64,000 nt of DNA from JBPBQZ01 sp050955105 (GTDB lineage Bacteria > Pseudomonadota > Gammaproteobacteria > Burkholderiales > Burkholderiaceae), in contig JBPBQZ010000057.1 in NCBI GenBank assembly GCA_050955105.1, positions 1-64,000 on the forward strand, given 5' to 3'. The stretch's first letter is position 1. Each line of letters starts with the position of its first letter. The notes beneath the pieces were generated by a model, which was not told the origin of the DNA, made no database searches, and saw nothing but the letters and a program-made list of their open reading frames with translations. Positions 15,615 to 25,021 of the stretch are shown in pieces. The position numbers were made by a program, and so were the translations under genes.

Positions 15615-17935
15615 TCGCGGACGCCGAACACGCCGAAGCGCTTGATCAGGTCGGCCACGGCGTGGGCCGGAATCGGGCGCGAAAACAGAAAGCCTTGCGC
15701 TTCGATGCCGCCGAAGCGTTGCAGCCACGCGGATTGTTCTTCGGTCTCGATGCCTTCGACCACCACGGTCAGTTCGAGCGAGCGGGCCAATCCGATAATC
15801 GCCGAAATCATCGCGCATACGCCCGGGTCGTCGGGAATCGACTGCACGAAAGACCGGTCGACCTTCAAGGTGTCGACCGCGAAACGGTTCAGATACGACA
15901 GTGATGAATAGCCAGTGCCGAAGTCGTCGAGCGCGATGCGAACGCCCATGCGTTTGAGTGCGCCGATCTTCTCGGCCACCAATTCCGGATATTCCATCAT
16001 CGCGGTCTCGGTAATTTCAAGTTCGAGCAGACCGCGCCCGATCAGATATTCGCGCTGACAGCGTTCCACCACCTCGAGCAGGTCGCCCCGCCAGAACTGC
16101 ATCGATGAGATATTCACCGCCAGCGACAACGGCCCCCAGCCCTCTGCTTGCCAGGCATTCAGTTGCCGGCAAGCCGTCTCGATGACGAATTCGCCGAGGC
16201 GCACGATCAAGCCGGTGCGCTCGGCGATCGGAATGAATTCGCCAGCGAGGATCAGCCCGTGCTCGGGATGCTGCCAGCGCACCAGCGCTTCGAAGCCGGT
16301 GATGCGACGACTGTCGAGCGCAATCTTGGGTTGATATTCGAGGAACAACTGGCGCTCGTCCAAGGCCACGCGTAGCTGCTGCTCCCATTTCATCAGATGA
16401 TCGGCGCGGTGCGACAGGTGCGGCGAGAAGAATTGATAGCATCCCTTGCCGGCTTCCTTCGCGCTATACATCGCCAGGTCGGCTTTTTTCAGCAGATCTA
16501 TTTCGCTTTCGTGGCTGATCGAGTGCAGCGAGATGCCGATGCTGGCGCTCAGCACGAAGGGGCGGTCGCGCACGTCGAAAGGCTTGCGCAAGGCCTCGGC
16601 GATCGCTTCAGCCAAGTCGACAGCCTGCGCTTCGACAGTGGGGCCGCGCAGTCCCACCAGGAATTCGTCACCGCCGACGCGGCTTAGGAAGGAGTCTTCG
16701 GCGACGCTGGCGAACACCGTATCCGCCAGCCGCTGCGCACTCATCTGCAACACCGAATCGCCGGCGTTGTGGCCGAGCGTGTCGTTCACGGTCTTGAAGT
16801 TATCGATATCGATGAAAAGCAGCGCCAAGTGCCCGAGGCTGTCGGGCTCGGCGACCTGTTGCCGCAGCCACAGCAGTGTGCGATAGCGATTCGGCAGTCC
16901 GGTCAATGGATCGTTTTCGGCCAGCATGGTCATGTCGCGCTCGCGGCCGAGCAGCTTGGCGATCAGTCCGGTCGCCACGCCGAAGAAGCCTGCCATGGCC
17001 AGTGAGATAAAGCCGGCCATCAGCACATAGACATTGCGCGTGTGTCGGTATTGCGCCAGTTCTTCGGCCACCGACAGGCCCACCAGCACGCCCATTGGAT
17101 AGCCGTCGAGGTGCCTGAACGAAACGATGCGCTCGATGCCGTCGATCGGATCCCGATAGGTCCCCGACATATGGCGCGCGATCGGATAGCTGCCGGATGC
17201 CGAGAAAGTGCTGCTGGCGTTCTTCTCGGCGTCGGTGCTGCGTGCCAGCACCGCGCCGTTGTCGGCTATGACGGCAATCATGCCGTTGTGGCCCAGTGCG
17301 GCTTTGTTGTAGAAGTCGTTAGTAAAATAAGTGGGGTCTTCCGACACCACGACTACGCCCGCGAAGCTGCCGTCGGGGTGATTCAGGCGTCGCGTCATCT
17401 GCAGCGACCATTGCCCGGAGACGCGGCCCAGCACCGGTTTGCTGATGAACAGTTGGTCGGTATCGCGATCGCGGTGCACGCGAAAGTGCTCGCGGTCGGC
17501 CAGGCTGACAGGTGGCCCGGCGGGCGCATTGGCCTGCACGGTCGAGGCCCGCAGCAGTCCCTGTTCGTCAATGATCGAGATCTGCAACAGCGTGTCGTTT
17601 TGCACCACGCCTTTGTTCACCGTGCTGATCAGGTCGAAATGGCTAGGTGACTTTTCGTATTCGAATTTGACGAAGCGAGTGACCTGGTCGACCTGGTGTA
17701 TAGCCTTGACCGTGTGCTGTTCAAGTGCCGACGAAAGGATTGCCGCCGACGACGCCGAATCGTGATAGACATTTTCTTTTTCGAAAGACAGGCGCGCGAA
17801 GATGACCGTCCAGAGCAAGGCGATGATGATGGCGCCGAGCGCGGGAATTGCATAGAGCATGCGTTTGCGGCCACGCCGTGAAAGCGTGGTCAGCATCGCT
17901 GGCTGCGGCTGGCGCCGCTCGACCTGCGCGGTCAT
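15611..17935 (-). CDS. membrane c-di-GMP enzyme with periplasmic Cache sensor, GGDEF and EAL domains
   Basis: The 774-residue protein has a membrane helix at ~28-50, a periplasmic PDC/dCache-like sensor to ~300, a second helix at ~305-330, then cytoplasmic GGDEF (~340-500) and EAL (~520-770) domains. The cyclase motif is intact (RVGGDEFLVG). The phosphodiesterase part keeps FEALVRWQHP, ELEITETAMM and ALDDFGTGYSSLSYL, so both activities, making and degrading c-di-GMP, look possible. An external small ligand probably sets the balance, influencing adhesion or motility. It is monocistronic and convergent with the CopD-like gene. Confidence 0.93.
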   Translation of the reverse strand: MTAQVERRQPQPAMLTTLSRRGRKRMLYAIPALGAIIIALLWTVIFARLSFEKENVYHDSASSAAILSSALEQHTVKAIHQVDQVTRFVKFEYEKSPSHFDLISTVNKGVVQNDTLLQISIIDEQGLLRASTVQANAPAGPPVSLADREHFRVHRDRDTDQLFISKPVLGRVSGQWSLQMTRRLNHPDGSFAGVVVVSEDPTYFTNDFYNKAALGHNGMIAVIADNGAVLARSTDAEKNASSTFSASGSYPIARHMSGTYRDPIDGIERIVSFRHLDGYPMGVLVGLSVAEELAQYRHTRNVYVLMAGFISLAMAGFFGVATGLIAKLLGRERDMTMLAENDPLTGLPNRYRTLLWLRQQVAEPDSLGHLALLFIDIDNFKTVNDTLGHNAGDSVLQMSAQRLADTVFASVAEDSFLSRVGGDEFLVGLRGPTVEAQAVDLAEAIAEALRKPFDVRDRPFVLSASIGISLHSISHESEIDLLKKADLAMYSAKEAGKGCYQFFSPHLSHRADHLMKWEQQLRVALDERQLFLEYQPKIALDSRRITGFEALVRWQHPEHGLILAGEFIPIAERTGLIVRLGEFVIETACRQLNAWQAEGWGPLSLAVNISSMQFWRGDLLEVVERCQREYLIGRGLLELEITETAMMEYPELVAEKIGALKRMGVRIALDDFGTGYSSLSYLNRFAVDTLKVDRSFVQSIPDDPGVCAMISAIIGLARSLELTVVVEGIETEEQSAWLQRFGGIEAQGFLFSRPIPAHAVADLIKRFGVFGVRD

Positions 17936-18210
17936 CGGCGCGCGCTACGGCGGTGGTCCATTGACGATCGCGCGGCGGCGGGCTGCCGTGCGTCGGTACC
18001 GCAACATAAACCAGTAACGGCATGCGGCATGGCGTTCAGTTTGACTGATATAAGTGTTTTAATCGCCGCCCGAACAGACGGCGTCCGCCGGCTGCGTGCT
18101 GCGTTCCCCGCGCCGCCGTTCAGAGGTCGATAGTAACCAAAGGGCGGCGGTTTAGGAAGCCGAGATGTTCCCGGCAGCGCATCGCACTGCCCCCGCCTCT
18201 GGCTATCTCA

Positions 18211-18259
18211 GGCTGTCTCCGAGCCTGCCTCGGAGACAGCCTCGGAGACAGCCTCGGAG
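18211..18259. repeat. 13-bp inverted repeat merged with a 12-bp tandem repeat
   Basis: Positions 18211-18223 pair perfectly with 18229-18241 across a 5-base loop. The right arm is then repeated in tandem: CTCGGAGACAGC occurs twice from 18229, followed by a partial third copy to 18259. The block ends seven bases before the ridA stop codon, so on the minus strand it would form a stable hairpin at the end of the ridA message, but no T-run follows. The rest of the 330-base gap (17936-18266) shows no gene. Confidence 0.8.
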
Positions 18260-18266
18260 TCGGCCG

Positions 18267-18728
18267 CTAGGCGACTTCCGCGATCAATTCGATTTCAACG
18301 CACGCGCCCATGGGAATCTGCGGCACGCCGAACGCCGAGCGGGCATGTTGGCCGGCGCTGCCGAACGCCTTGCTGATCAGCTCTGATGCGCCGTTCGCCA
18401 CCAAATGCTGCTCGGTGTAAGCGGGCGTCGAATTCACCAGCACCATCAGTTTGACGATGCGTTTGACGCGATTCAGGTCGCCGACGTGGGCATGCAGCGT
18501 CGCCATCAAGTCGATGGCCACTGCGCGCGCGGCTTGCTTTCCTTCATCGGTGCTTAAGCTCTCACCTAGCTTGCCTGCCCAGACCTTGCCATCCTGCTTG
18601 GCGATATGACCCGACAGGAACACCTGGGCACCGCTTTGCACAGCCATGACATAGGCCGCCGCGGGCGCTCCTGCGTTCGGCAGTTCGATGCCGAGTTCCT
18701 TCAGCGTGTCGTAAACGTTCTGGGTCAT
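18267..18728 (-). CDS. RidA-family (YjgF/UK114) imine deaminase
   Basis: The 153-residue protein belongs to the larger RidA subgroup: it has an AYVMAVQSGAQVFLSGHIAK start and IVKLMVLVNSTP in the core, ending in the GACVEIELIAEV strand. RidA proteins hydrolyse reactive enamine/imine intermediates released by PLP enzymes. I set the start at the ATG at 18728, preceded by GGGAG; the frame is open much further but lacks RidA character. An aminotransferase lies just upstream on the same strand (135-base gap), so a joint role is plausible. Confidence 0.9.
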   Translation of the reverse strand: MTQNVYDTLKELGIELPNAGAPAAAYVMAVQSGAQVFLSGHIAKQDGKVWAGKLGESLSTDEGKQAARAVAIDLMATLHAHVGDLNRVKRIVKLMVLVNSTPAYTEQHLVANGASELISKAFGSAGQHARSAFGVPQIPMGACVEIELIAEVA

Positions 18729-18862
18729 GCGTACTTCTCCCTCAATAAGACGTGGACTATGACTAGCGTTGGCGGCAATGCCGCCGGGCCACAAGCATAG
18801 CGCGCAGCGCGCCGGCTTTACAGGGCGCGACGCCCGGAACGACATGGCGGGAAGCAAGCCCC

Positions 18863-20077
18863 TCAGCCGTTGCCGAGCGACATGACGAGGGCGGCCAGGC
18901 GCGCGATGCCATCGTCGATTTGCGCCGGTGGCACGGTAACGAAAGACAAACGCAAGGTGTTGTGTTCGGCCTGGCCGGCAAAGAACGGTGCGCCCGGCAC
19001 GAAGGCCACGCCGGCTTGTTCGACCGCCGTATCCAGCAGCTTCAGGGTATCGATATGCGCGGGCAGTCGCGCCCAGATGAACATGCCACCCTCGGGGCGG
19101 TTCCATTGCACACCCGCTGGCATGTGTTTCTCGAGTGCGGCCAGCATGGCATCGCAATGTTCGCGATAACGGGTTACCACACCCGGAATATGCTGCGCCA
19201 GGAAATCATCCTGCACGGTCTCATAGACGATGCGCTGCGTCAGGCTCGGCGTATGCAGATCGCTGGCCTGCTTGGCTTGCACCAGCTTGAAGAGAATCGG
19301 CTCCGGCGCTACGACGTAGCCCACGCGCAGCCCGGGCGCCAGCACCTTTGAAAACGAGCCGAGATGGATGACCTGCGCGGGGGCCATCGACAGCAGCGAC
19401 GGCAGTGGGCTGCCGCGATAGATCAGCGCGCCGTAAGGGTCGTCTTCGATGATCGGCAGTCCGGTGCGTTCGGCGAACGCGGTAAGCGCGATGCGCCGCG
19501 CCAGAGACAGCCGTCGCCCAGTCGGATTCTGGAAATTGGGTTGTGCATAGAGCAGGCGTGGCTGTTGATCCATCACGCTGTCGAGCGCCTCGGGAATCAG
19601 GCCGCCGTCGTCCGAGGGCACGGGCACGCAAATCGGTTCGAACAGCGAGAACGCCTGCAGCGCGCCCAGGTAGGTCGGTGTTTCGACCAGCAGCCGGCTG
19701 CCCGGATCGATAAAGACCTTGCCCAGCAGATCGAGGGCTTGCTGCGAGCCGGTAGTAATCAATACCTGCGAGGCGCGGATGCGCACGTCGGAGGTCGAGA
19801 CGCGTGCCGCGACCCACTCGCGCAGCGGTGCATAGCCCTCGGTGGGACCATATTGCAGCGCCGCCGCCGGATCGTCGGTGAGCACCCGCTGGCTGGCTTC
19901 GCGGATGCGCGCTACTGGAAATGCCGCCGGCGAGGGCAGGCCGCCGGCAAACGAAATAATATCGGGCCGCTCGGTGATTTTAAGAATTTCGCGGATCGCC
20001 GAACTGGTGAGCTTGCGCGCCCGTTCGGACAGTTGCCACGCACCGGCGTGCGTGGCCGGCTGAATTGAAGCGTTCAT
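18863..20077 (-). CDS. PLP-dependent aminotransferase, class I/II (2-aminoadipate / MocR-like AT group)
   Basis: The 404-residue fold-type I aminotransferase has ISFAGGLPSPAAFP near residue 41, LITTGSQQALDLLGK at ~106, YAQPNFQNPTGRR, IIEDDPYGALIYRG, and the PLP lysine Lys244 in HLGSFSKVLAPGLR. This layout fits the LysN/2-aminoadipate aminotransferase group; the amino donor cannot be fixed from sequence. The ATG at 20077 is preferred to a TTG four codons earlier. It is transcribed divergently from a MocR regulator across 244 bases and sits upstream of ridA. Confidence 0.9.
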   Translation of the reverse strand: MNASIQPATHAGAWQLSERARKLTSSAIREILKITERPDIISFAGGLPSPAAFPVARIREASQRVLTDDPAAALQYGPTEGYAPLREWVAARVSTSDVRIRASQVLITTGSQQALDLLGKVFIDPGSRLLVETPTYLGALQAFSLFEPICVPVPSDDGGLIPEALDSVMDQQPRLLYAQPNFQNPTGRRLSLARRIALTAFAERTGLPIIEDDPYGALIYRGSPLPSLLSMAPAQVIHLGSFSKVLAPGLRVGYVVAPEPILFKLVQAKQASDLHTPSLTQRIVYETVQDDFLAQHIPGVVTRYREHCDAMLAALEKHMPAGVQWNRPEGGMFIWARLPAHIDTLKLLDTAVEQAGVAFVPGAPFFAGQAEHNTLRLSFVTVPPAQIDDGIARLAALVMSLGNG

Positions 20078-20321
20078 GATTCTCTGCAAAGTTCGGTGAC
20101 GGCCTGCATGTAAAACCGGCGCCTTGGTCGCGGGCTCAGCCTGCGCGGTGTCGCGAAACGGGCTGCGGCGTGGCGTGTATGGGTCCGAATATAGGGCGCC
20201 GCGCCGGGGAAGGCAACGCTACAATCGTCCGATTCCTTCCGGTTCGGAAAGCGCCGGACGGCCCCGGATTGTCGCCCGGGGTCGCCTGCCGAGCCGTTTT
20301 TTCGGTATTTTCCATTCGGCC

Positions 20322-21782
20322 ATGTCCCGACTGCCTGCTTCTAAACAGATCCCGCGTCCGCTCGAATCGCCGCAACTGACGCTGGTCGAGCAGCTCTTTC
20401 AATGGGGCCAGCGCCGCATTCAGGAGCGCGTGTTCCGACCGGGCATGCGCATGCCGTCGATTCGCCAGATGGCGGTCGAGCAAGGGGTGTCGCGCTTCAC
20501 GGTAGTCGAGGCCTACGAAAGGCTGGTGGCGCACGGTTATCTGGAATCGCGGCGCGGCGCGGGTTTTTTTGTGCGCGAGCAGCAAAACGCCCCGCAGCCG
20601 CAGCCAGCGCGTACGACCGTGCCGACCACCATCGACGTCGCCTGGCTGATGCGCAATATCCTTCAGACCACGGAACCGGAACGCGGGCCGGGTCTCGGTT
20701 ATCTGCCCAATCGCTGGCTCGATGGCGACATGCTGTCGTTGGGCCTGCGCGCGATCGCCCGGCAAAGCGGTGCGCAACTACTCAGTTATGCGCATCCGCA
20801 GGGCTTTCTGCCATTGCGGCAGCAATTGCAGACACGCCTGGCCGAAATCGAGATCGGCGCTCCGCCCGAACAGATCGTGCTGCTGTCCGGTATCACCCAG
20901 GCGGTCGATCTGATCGCGCGCTGTTATCTGCAATCGGGCGACGCGGTGATCGTCGGCGATCCGGCCTGGTTCCAGATGTTCGGCACGCTCACGCGTCACG
21001 ACGTGAATCTGCTGGGCATGCCCTACACACCCGCGGGCCCGGACCTGGACGCGCTCGAAGTGCTGGTGGAAACCTGGCGGCCGCGGCTGATGATCATCAA
21101 CTCGGTTTTGCACAACCCCACTGGCACGTCGCTCAGTGCCGCGCAGGCCTTCCGTATTCTGCAACTCGCCGAGCGCTACGATTTTCTGGTGGTGGAAGAC
21201 GATATCTACGGCGATCTTTGCCCAGCTTCCCAAGCATTCACGCGCATCGCCAGCCTCGATCAATTGCGGCGCGTGATCTACCTGGGCAGTTTCTCGAAGA
21301 CCCTCGCCGCGAATCTGCGCGTCGCCTATGCGGCCTGCGCGCCGGGCATTGCTAAAATGCTCGCCGACCAGAAGATTTTATTGACGTTGACGACGCCGGA
21401 AACCAATGAGCGGCTGGTCTACAAGGTACTGACGGAAGGACATTATCGGCGCCACGTGGAACGGCTGCGGCAGCGGCTCGACACGGTGCGCGAGCCCACC
21501 GCGCGGCTGCTGCAGCGGCTGGGGCTGAAACTGTTCTGCGAGCCGCCCGCGGGCATGTTCCTCTGGGCCGACGCGGGTGTCGATACGGCGGCGCTGACGG
21601 TGCGCGCACATGAGGAAAACTTCCTGCTGGCGCCGGGCAGCTTATTTTCTCCGCACCAAAGTCCGTCGACCTGGATGCGGTTCAACATCGCGAATTGCGG
21701 CGACCCGGCGCTCGAAGCTTTTCTGGCGAAAAATCTGGGTAAAAACCCGGATAACGCTGGCGCGCGGCGCGCGGGGCCTTGA
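20322..21782 (+). CDS. MocR-type regulator (GntR HTH fused to aminotransferase domain)
   Basis: The 486-residue chimera has a GntR winged helix at ~20-90 (MRMPSIRQMAVEQGVSRFTV, then YLESRRGAGFFV) and a PLP aminotransferase-like domain from ~115 on. The lysine is kept in YLGSFSKTLAANLR (Lys326). In MocR proteins this domain senses PLP or an amino compound rather than acting as an enzyme. The ATG at 20322 starts MSRLPASKQIPRP. It faces away from the aminotransferase gene, a typical arrangement for regulator and target, so it probably controls that gene. Confidence 0.9.
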   Translation: MSRLPASKQIPRPLESPQLTLVEQLFQWGQRRIQERVFRPGMRMPSIRQMAVEQGVSRFTVVEAYERLVAHGYLESRRGAGFFVREQQNAPQPQPARTTVPTTIDVAWLMRNILQTTEPERGPGLGYLPNRWLDGDMLSLGLRAIARQSGAQLLSYAHPQGFLPLRQQLQTRLAEIEIGAPPEQIVLLSGITQAVDLIARCYLQSGDAVIVGDPAWFQMFGTLTRHDVNLLGMPYTPAGPDLDALEVLVETWRPRLMIINSVLHNPTGTSLSAAQAFRILQLAERYDFLVVEDDIYGDLCPASQAFTRIASLDQLRRVIYLGSFSKTLAANLRVAYAACAPGIAKMLADQKILLTLTTPETNERLVYKVLTEGHYRRHVERLRQRLDTVREPTARLLQRLGLKLFCEPPAGMFLWADAGVDTAALTVRAHEENFLLAPGSLFSPHQSPSTWMRFNIANCGDPALEAFLAKNLGKNPDNAGARRAGP

Positions 21783-21907
21783 AATGCCACCGCACGACCC
21801 CACTATGAGCGCGTCGGAAAGCTGGCTGCGCCGGGCCGCACAAGGCCCGGGTACCAAGCCGCTTTCATCACTCTTTCTTATCAGACGATATTTCTAGGAA
21901 TCGAAGC

Positions 21908-23875
21908 ATGGCGCAAGAAACTCTAAGCTTTCAAGCCGAGGTCAAGCAGCTGCTGAAGCTGATGATCCATTCTTTGTATAGCAATAAGGAAATCTTTCTG
22001 CGTGAGCTGATTTCCAATGCATCGGATGCGGCCGACAAGTTGCGTTTCGAGGCACTCGCCAACCCGTCGCTGCTGGAAAACGATGCCGATCTGAAGATCA
22101 GTGTGGCTTTCGACAAGGCGGCGCGCACGCTGTCGATCAGCGATAACGGCATCGGCCTGAGCCGCGACGAGGCGATCGCCAATCTCGGCACCATCGCCCG
22201 CTCGGGCACGCGCGAGTTCTTCCAGAATCTGTCGGGCGACCAGCAAAAGGACGCGGCCTTGATCGGCCAGTTCGGCGTCGGTTTCTATTCGGCCTTCATC
22301 GTTGCCGACCGCGTCTCGGTGGAAAGTCGCCGCGCCGGACTGCCGGCCGCGGAAGGCGTGCGCTGGGAGAGCCAGGGCGATGGCGAATTCACCATCGAGA
22401 CGATCGAACGCGCGAGTCGCGGCACCACCATCACGCTGCATCTGCGCGAAGGCGAAGATGAATTGCTGTCGACCTGGCGCCTGAAGTCGATCATCCAGAA
22501 GTACTCCGATCACATCGCACTGCCAATTCTGATGCCCAAGGAAGAATGGGACGAAGAGAAGAAGGAAATGGTATTGCGTGACGAACAGGAGACGGTGAAC
22601 CAGGCCAGCGCCCTGTGGACTCGTTCGCGCAACGACATCACCGATACCCAGTATCAAGAGTTCTATCGTCACCTCGCGCATGACAACGAGTTGCCCTTGG
22701 CCTGGACGCATAACCGCGTCGAAGGCCGCAGCGAATATACCCAGTTGCTGTATCTGCCCGCACACGCGCCTTTCGATCTGTACGACCGCGGTCAACGTGG
22801 TGGTCTGAAGCTGTACGTGAAGCGCGTTTTCATCATGGAAGACGCCGAGCAACTGTTGCCGGCTTATCTGCGCTTCCTGCGTGGCGTGGTCGACAGCAAT
22901 GATCTGCCGCTGAACGTGTCGCGCGAGATCTTGCAGGAAAGCCGCGATGTGAAGGCGATCCGCGAAGGCGTGACGAAGCGCGCGCTGTCGATGCTCGAAG
23001 ATCTGGCACGCAAGGAAAAGGAAGGGCCGACCACGGCGGCCGCCGACGCTGCTGCGCAAGATGCGCCGGCCGACGAGGTGCTGGCCGAGAAGGGCGTGCC
23101 GGAGCATGAAAAGTATCCGCTGTTCTGGAGCGAGTTCGGCCAGGTCCTGAAGGAAGGCATCGGCGAAGACACGCCTAACCGCGAGCGCATTGCCAAGTTG
23201 CTGCGCTTTGCTTCGACGCACAGCGACACCTCGGCGCAAACCGTTTCATTCGAAGACTACGTCGCTCGGATGAAGGAAGACCAGACGCAAATCTTTTACG
23301 TCAGCGCCGATAGCTGGCAGGCGGCGCGCAATAGTCCGCACCTGGAAGTGTTCCGCAAGAAGGGGCTGGAAGTCCTGCTGCTCAGCGAGCGCGTCGATGA
23401 ATGGATGTTGTCGTTCCTTACCGAATTCGAAGGCAAGCCGATTGTCAGCGTGGCGCGCGGCGACCTGAATCTGCCGGAAGACGCCAGCGAGAAAGAGACC
23501 CGCGAAAAGACCAGCGAAACGCTCGGGCCGTTGATTGCGGCGATGAAGGAAGCGTTGCAGGACAAGGCCAAGGAAGTGCGGGTAAGCGCGCGACTCACCG
23601 ATTCGCCCTCTTGCCTGGTAGTGGACGAAGGCGAGATGAGCGGACATTTGCAACGGCTGTTGAAAGCGGCCGGACAGAAAGCGCCCGATGCGCGACCGGT
23701 GCTGGAAATCAACGCCGAGCATCCGCTCATCGCGCGGCTGACGCCCGATTCGCCGCGCTTGAACGATTGGTCGCATTTGCTGTTCGACCAGGCGTTGCTG
23801 GCGGAGGGCGGCACGTTGGAAGACCCGGCCAGCTATGTGCGCCGCACCAACACGCTGCTCACCGAGCAACTGTGA
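21908..23875 (+). CDS. htpG: chaperone protein HtpG (Hsp90)
   Basis: The 655-residue cytosolic ATP-dependent chaperone has the GHKL ATP site (ELISNASDAADKLRFEAL, then SISDNGIG and GQFGVGFYSAFIV), the middle domain (LPLNVSREILQESRDVK) and a C-terminal dimerisation domain. The length is slightly above the ~630 of relatives, mostly through an Ala-rich insert near residue 375. A typical heat-shock promoter is not obvious in the ~125 bases before it. Confidence 0.96.
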   Translation: MAQETLSFQAEVKQLLKLMIHSLYSNKEIFLRELISNASDAADKLRFEALANPSLLENDADLKISVAFDKAARTLSISDNGIGLSRDEAIANLGTIARSGTREFFQNLSGDQQKDAALIGQFGVGFYSAFIVADRVSVESRRAGLPAAEGVRWESQGDGEFTIETIERASRGTTITLHLREGEDELLSTWRLKSIIQKYSDHIALPILMPKEEWDEEKKEMVLRDEQETVNQASALWTRSRNDITDTQYQEFYRHLAHDNELPLAWTHNRVEGRSEYTQLLYLPAHAPFDLYDRGQRGGLKLYVKRVFIMEDAEQLLPAYLRFLRGVVDSNDLPLNVSREILQESRDVKAIREGVTKRALSMLEDLARKEKEGPTTAAADAAAQDAPADEVLAEKGVPEHEKYPLFWSEFGQVLKEGIGEDTPNRERIAKLLRFASTHSDTSAQTVSFEDYVARMKEDQTQIFYVSADSWQAARNSPHLEVFRKKGLEVLLLSERVDEWMLSFLTEFEGKPIVSVARGDLNLPEDASEKETREKTSETLGPLIAAMKEALQDKAKEVRVSARLTDSPSCLVVDEGEMSGHLQRLLKAAGQKAPDARPVLEINAEHPLIARLTPDSPRLNDWSHLLFDQALLAEGGTLEDPASYVRRTNTLLTEQL

Positions 23876-24527
23876 GGCAAAGCTGGGACTAGTCGACCTC
23901 AACGCGCCGCATGACCGCGGCGCCGGCCAGCACCACGCGGAGCAAGCCCGCGCGGGCGGCTGGCGGGCGCGGCCGTCGGCCGTCTGGTCGCCAGCGCAGC
24001 AAGACTGGCTGACACGCGGTGGTTCGCTGACTTTGCATTTGCAGGCCTTAGGCGCGGTGCAGATCGAGGTGCTGAGCGAAGGCGCGACAGCGGCCCGGGG
24101 CAGCGACGCACACTGCTTGCGAGCCCGCATCGGCGCGCCGATCTGGCTGCGCGAGGTGGTGCTGAGGGTGGATGGCCGGGCTTGCGTCGCCGCGCATAGC
24201 GTGACGCCGCTGCATGCCAGTCGCGGCGCGTGGCGAGCGATGCGCGGTTTGCATACGCGGCCGCTGGGCAGCCTGCTTTACCACGATCGCTCGGTGACGC
24301 GTTCGGCACTGGTGAGTCGGCGGGTGATGGGAGGTGATCCGCTTTATGCATTGGCTGGCCGCGCAAGCGTTCAGAACACAGCGGATCCGGCAGGCACGCG
24401 CAACCTGGCGCAACTGGAGCGGGCGCTGCCGGCGCGGCGCTCCGTCTTTATGCGGCGCGGGCAGCCGCTACTGGTGGTTGAATGTCTGTTGCCATCGCTT
24501 TGGAGCCTGCTGAGCGGAGTGGACTGA
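23835..24527 (+). CDS. ubiC: chorismate pyruvate-lyase
   Basis: UbiC converts chorismate to 4-hydroxybenzoate and pyruvate, the first committed step of ubiquinone synthesis. Visible marks are WLTRGGSLTLHL, the core PIWLREVVLRVDG and the C-terminal strand LLVVECLLPSLW with the active-site Glu. The only canonical in-frame start upstream of the conserved part is the ATG at 23835, which lies 41 bases inside htpG; the next candidates are only CTG codons such as 23883. The start is therefore uncertain. The gene overlaps the following glycosylase by one to 46 bases, depending on that gene's start. Confidence 0.88.
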   Translation: MCAAPTRCSPSNCEAKLGLVDLNAPHDRGAGQHHAEQARAGGWRARPSAVWSPAQQDWLTRGGSLTLHLQALGAVQIEVLSEGATAARGSDAHCLRARIGAPIWLREVVLRVDGRACVAAHSVTPLHASRGAWRAMRGLHTRPLGSLLYHDRSVTRSALVSRRVMGGDPLYALAGRASVQNTADPAGTRNLAQLERALPARRSVFMRRGQPLLVVECLLPSLWSLLSGVD

Positions 24528-25000
24528 TGCTGCAGGGCTTTCCCGCGGTGCTCGATGCCCGCACCACCATCTTGTTGCTCGGCAGCTTTCCCGGCGAAGC
24601 GTCGTTGGCGGCCGCGCAATATTATGCGCATCCGCGGAATCAATTCTGGCGCCTGCTCGGCGCGGTACTCGCCGAGCCCCTGACGGACCTCGATTACGAT
24701 GCGCGTCTACAACGCTTGTTGGCGCGCGGCATAGGCGTGTGGGACGTGCTGGCCGCTTGCCGCCGCGAGGGCAGCCTGGACGCTGCGATCCGCGAGGCTC
24801 AGCCTAATGATTTCGCGCGCTTGCGCGAGCAAGCGCCGCAATTGCTGCGCGTATGTTTCAACGGCAAGACGGCGGCACGCTTCGAGCCCATAATTCGCGC
24901 CGCGGGTTTTGAAACCCGCATTCTTCCTTCGTCGAGCCCAGCTTACGCGGCGCTCGATTTCGACAAGAAACTCGCGGTCTGGCGAAGCATTCTTCGCTGA
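24527..25000 (+). CDS. DNA-deoxyinosine glycosylase (uracil-DNA glycosylase superfamily)
   Basis: The 157-residue protein shows ILLLGSFPGEASLAAAQYY near its start, the family 6 (HDG) form of the UDG fold, followed by HPRNQFWRLL and a C-terminal SSSPAYAALDFDKK loop in place of the usual HPSP-type motif. Relatives remove hypoxanthine, and sometimes uracil, from DNA in base-excision repair. The ATG at 24527 overlaps the ubiC stop (TGATG) and has GGAGTG upstream; an alternative ATG at 24482 would add 15 residues. Confidence 0.85.
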   Translation: MLQGFPAVLDARTTILLLGSFPGEASLAAAQYYAHPRNQFWRLLGAVLAEPLTDLDYDARLQRLLARGIGVWDVLAACRREGSLDAAIREAQPNDFARLREQAPQLLRVCFNGKTAARFEPIIRAAGFETRILPSSSPAYAALDFDKKLAVWRSILR

Positions 25001-25021
25001 CCGCTGCCAAGAGGCCGCTGC

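Noticed and set aside
21923..23239. 438-codon open frame opposite htpG
   Set aside because: Antisense shadow of a highly conserved chaperone gene.
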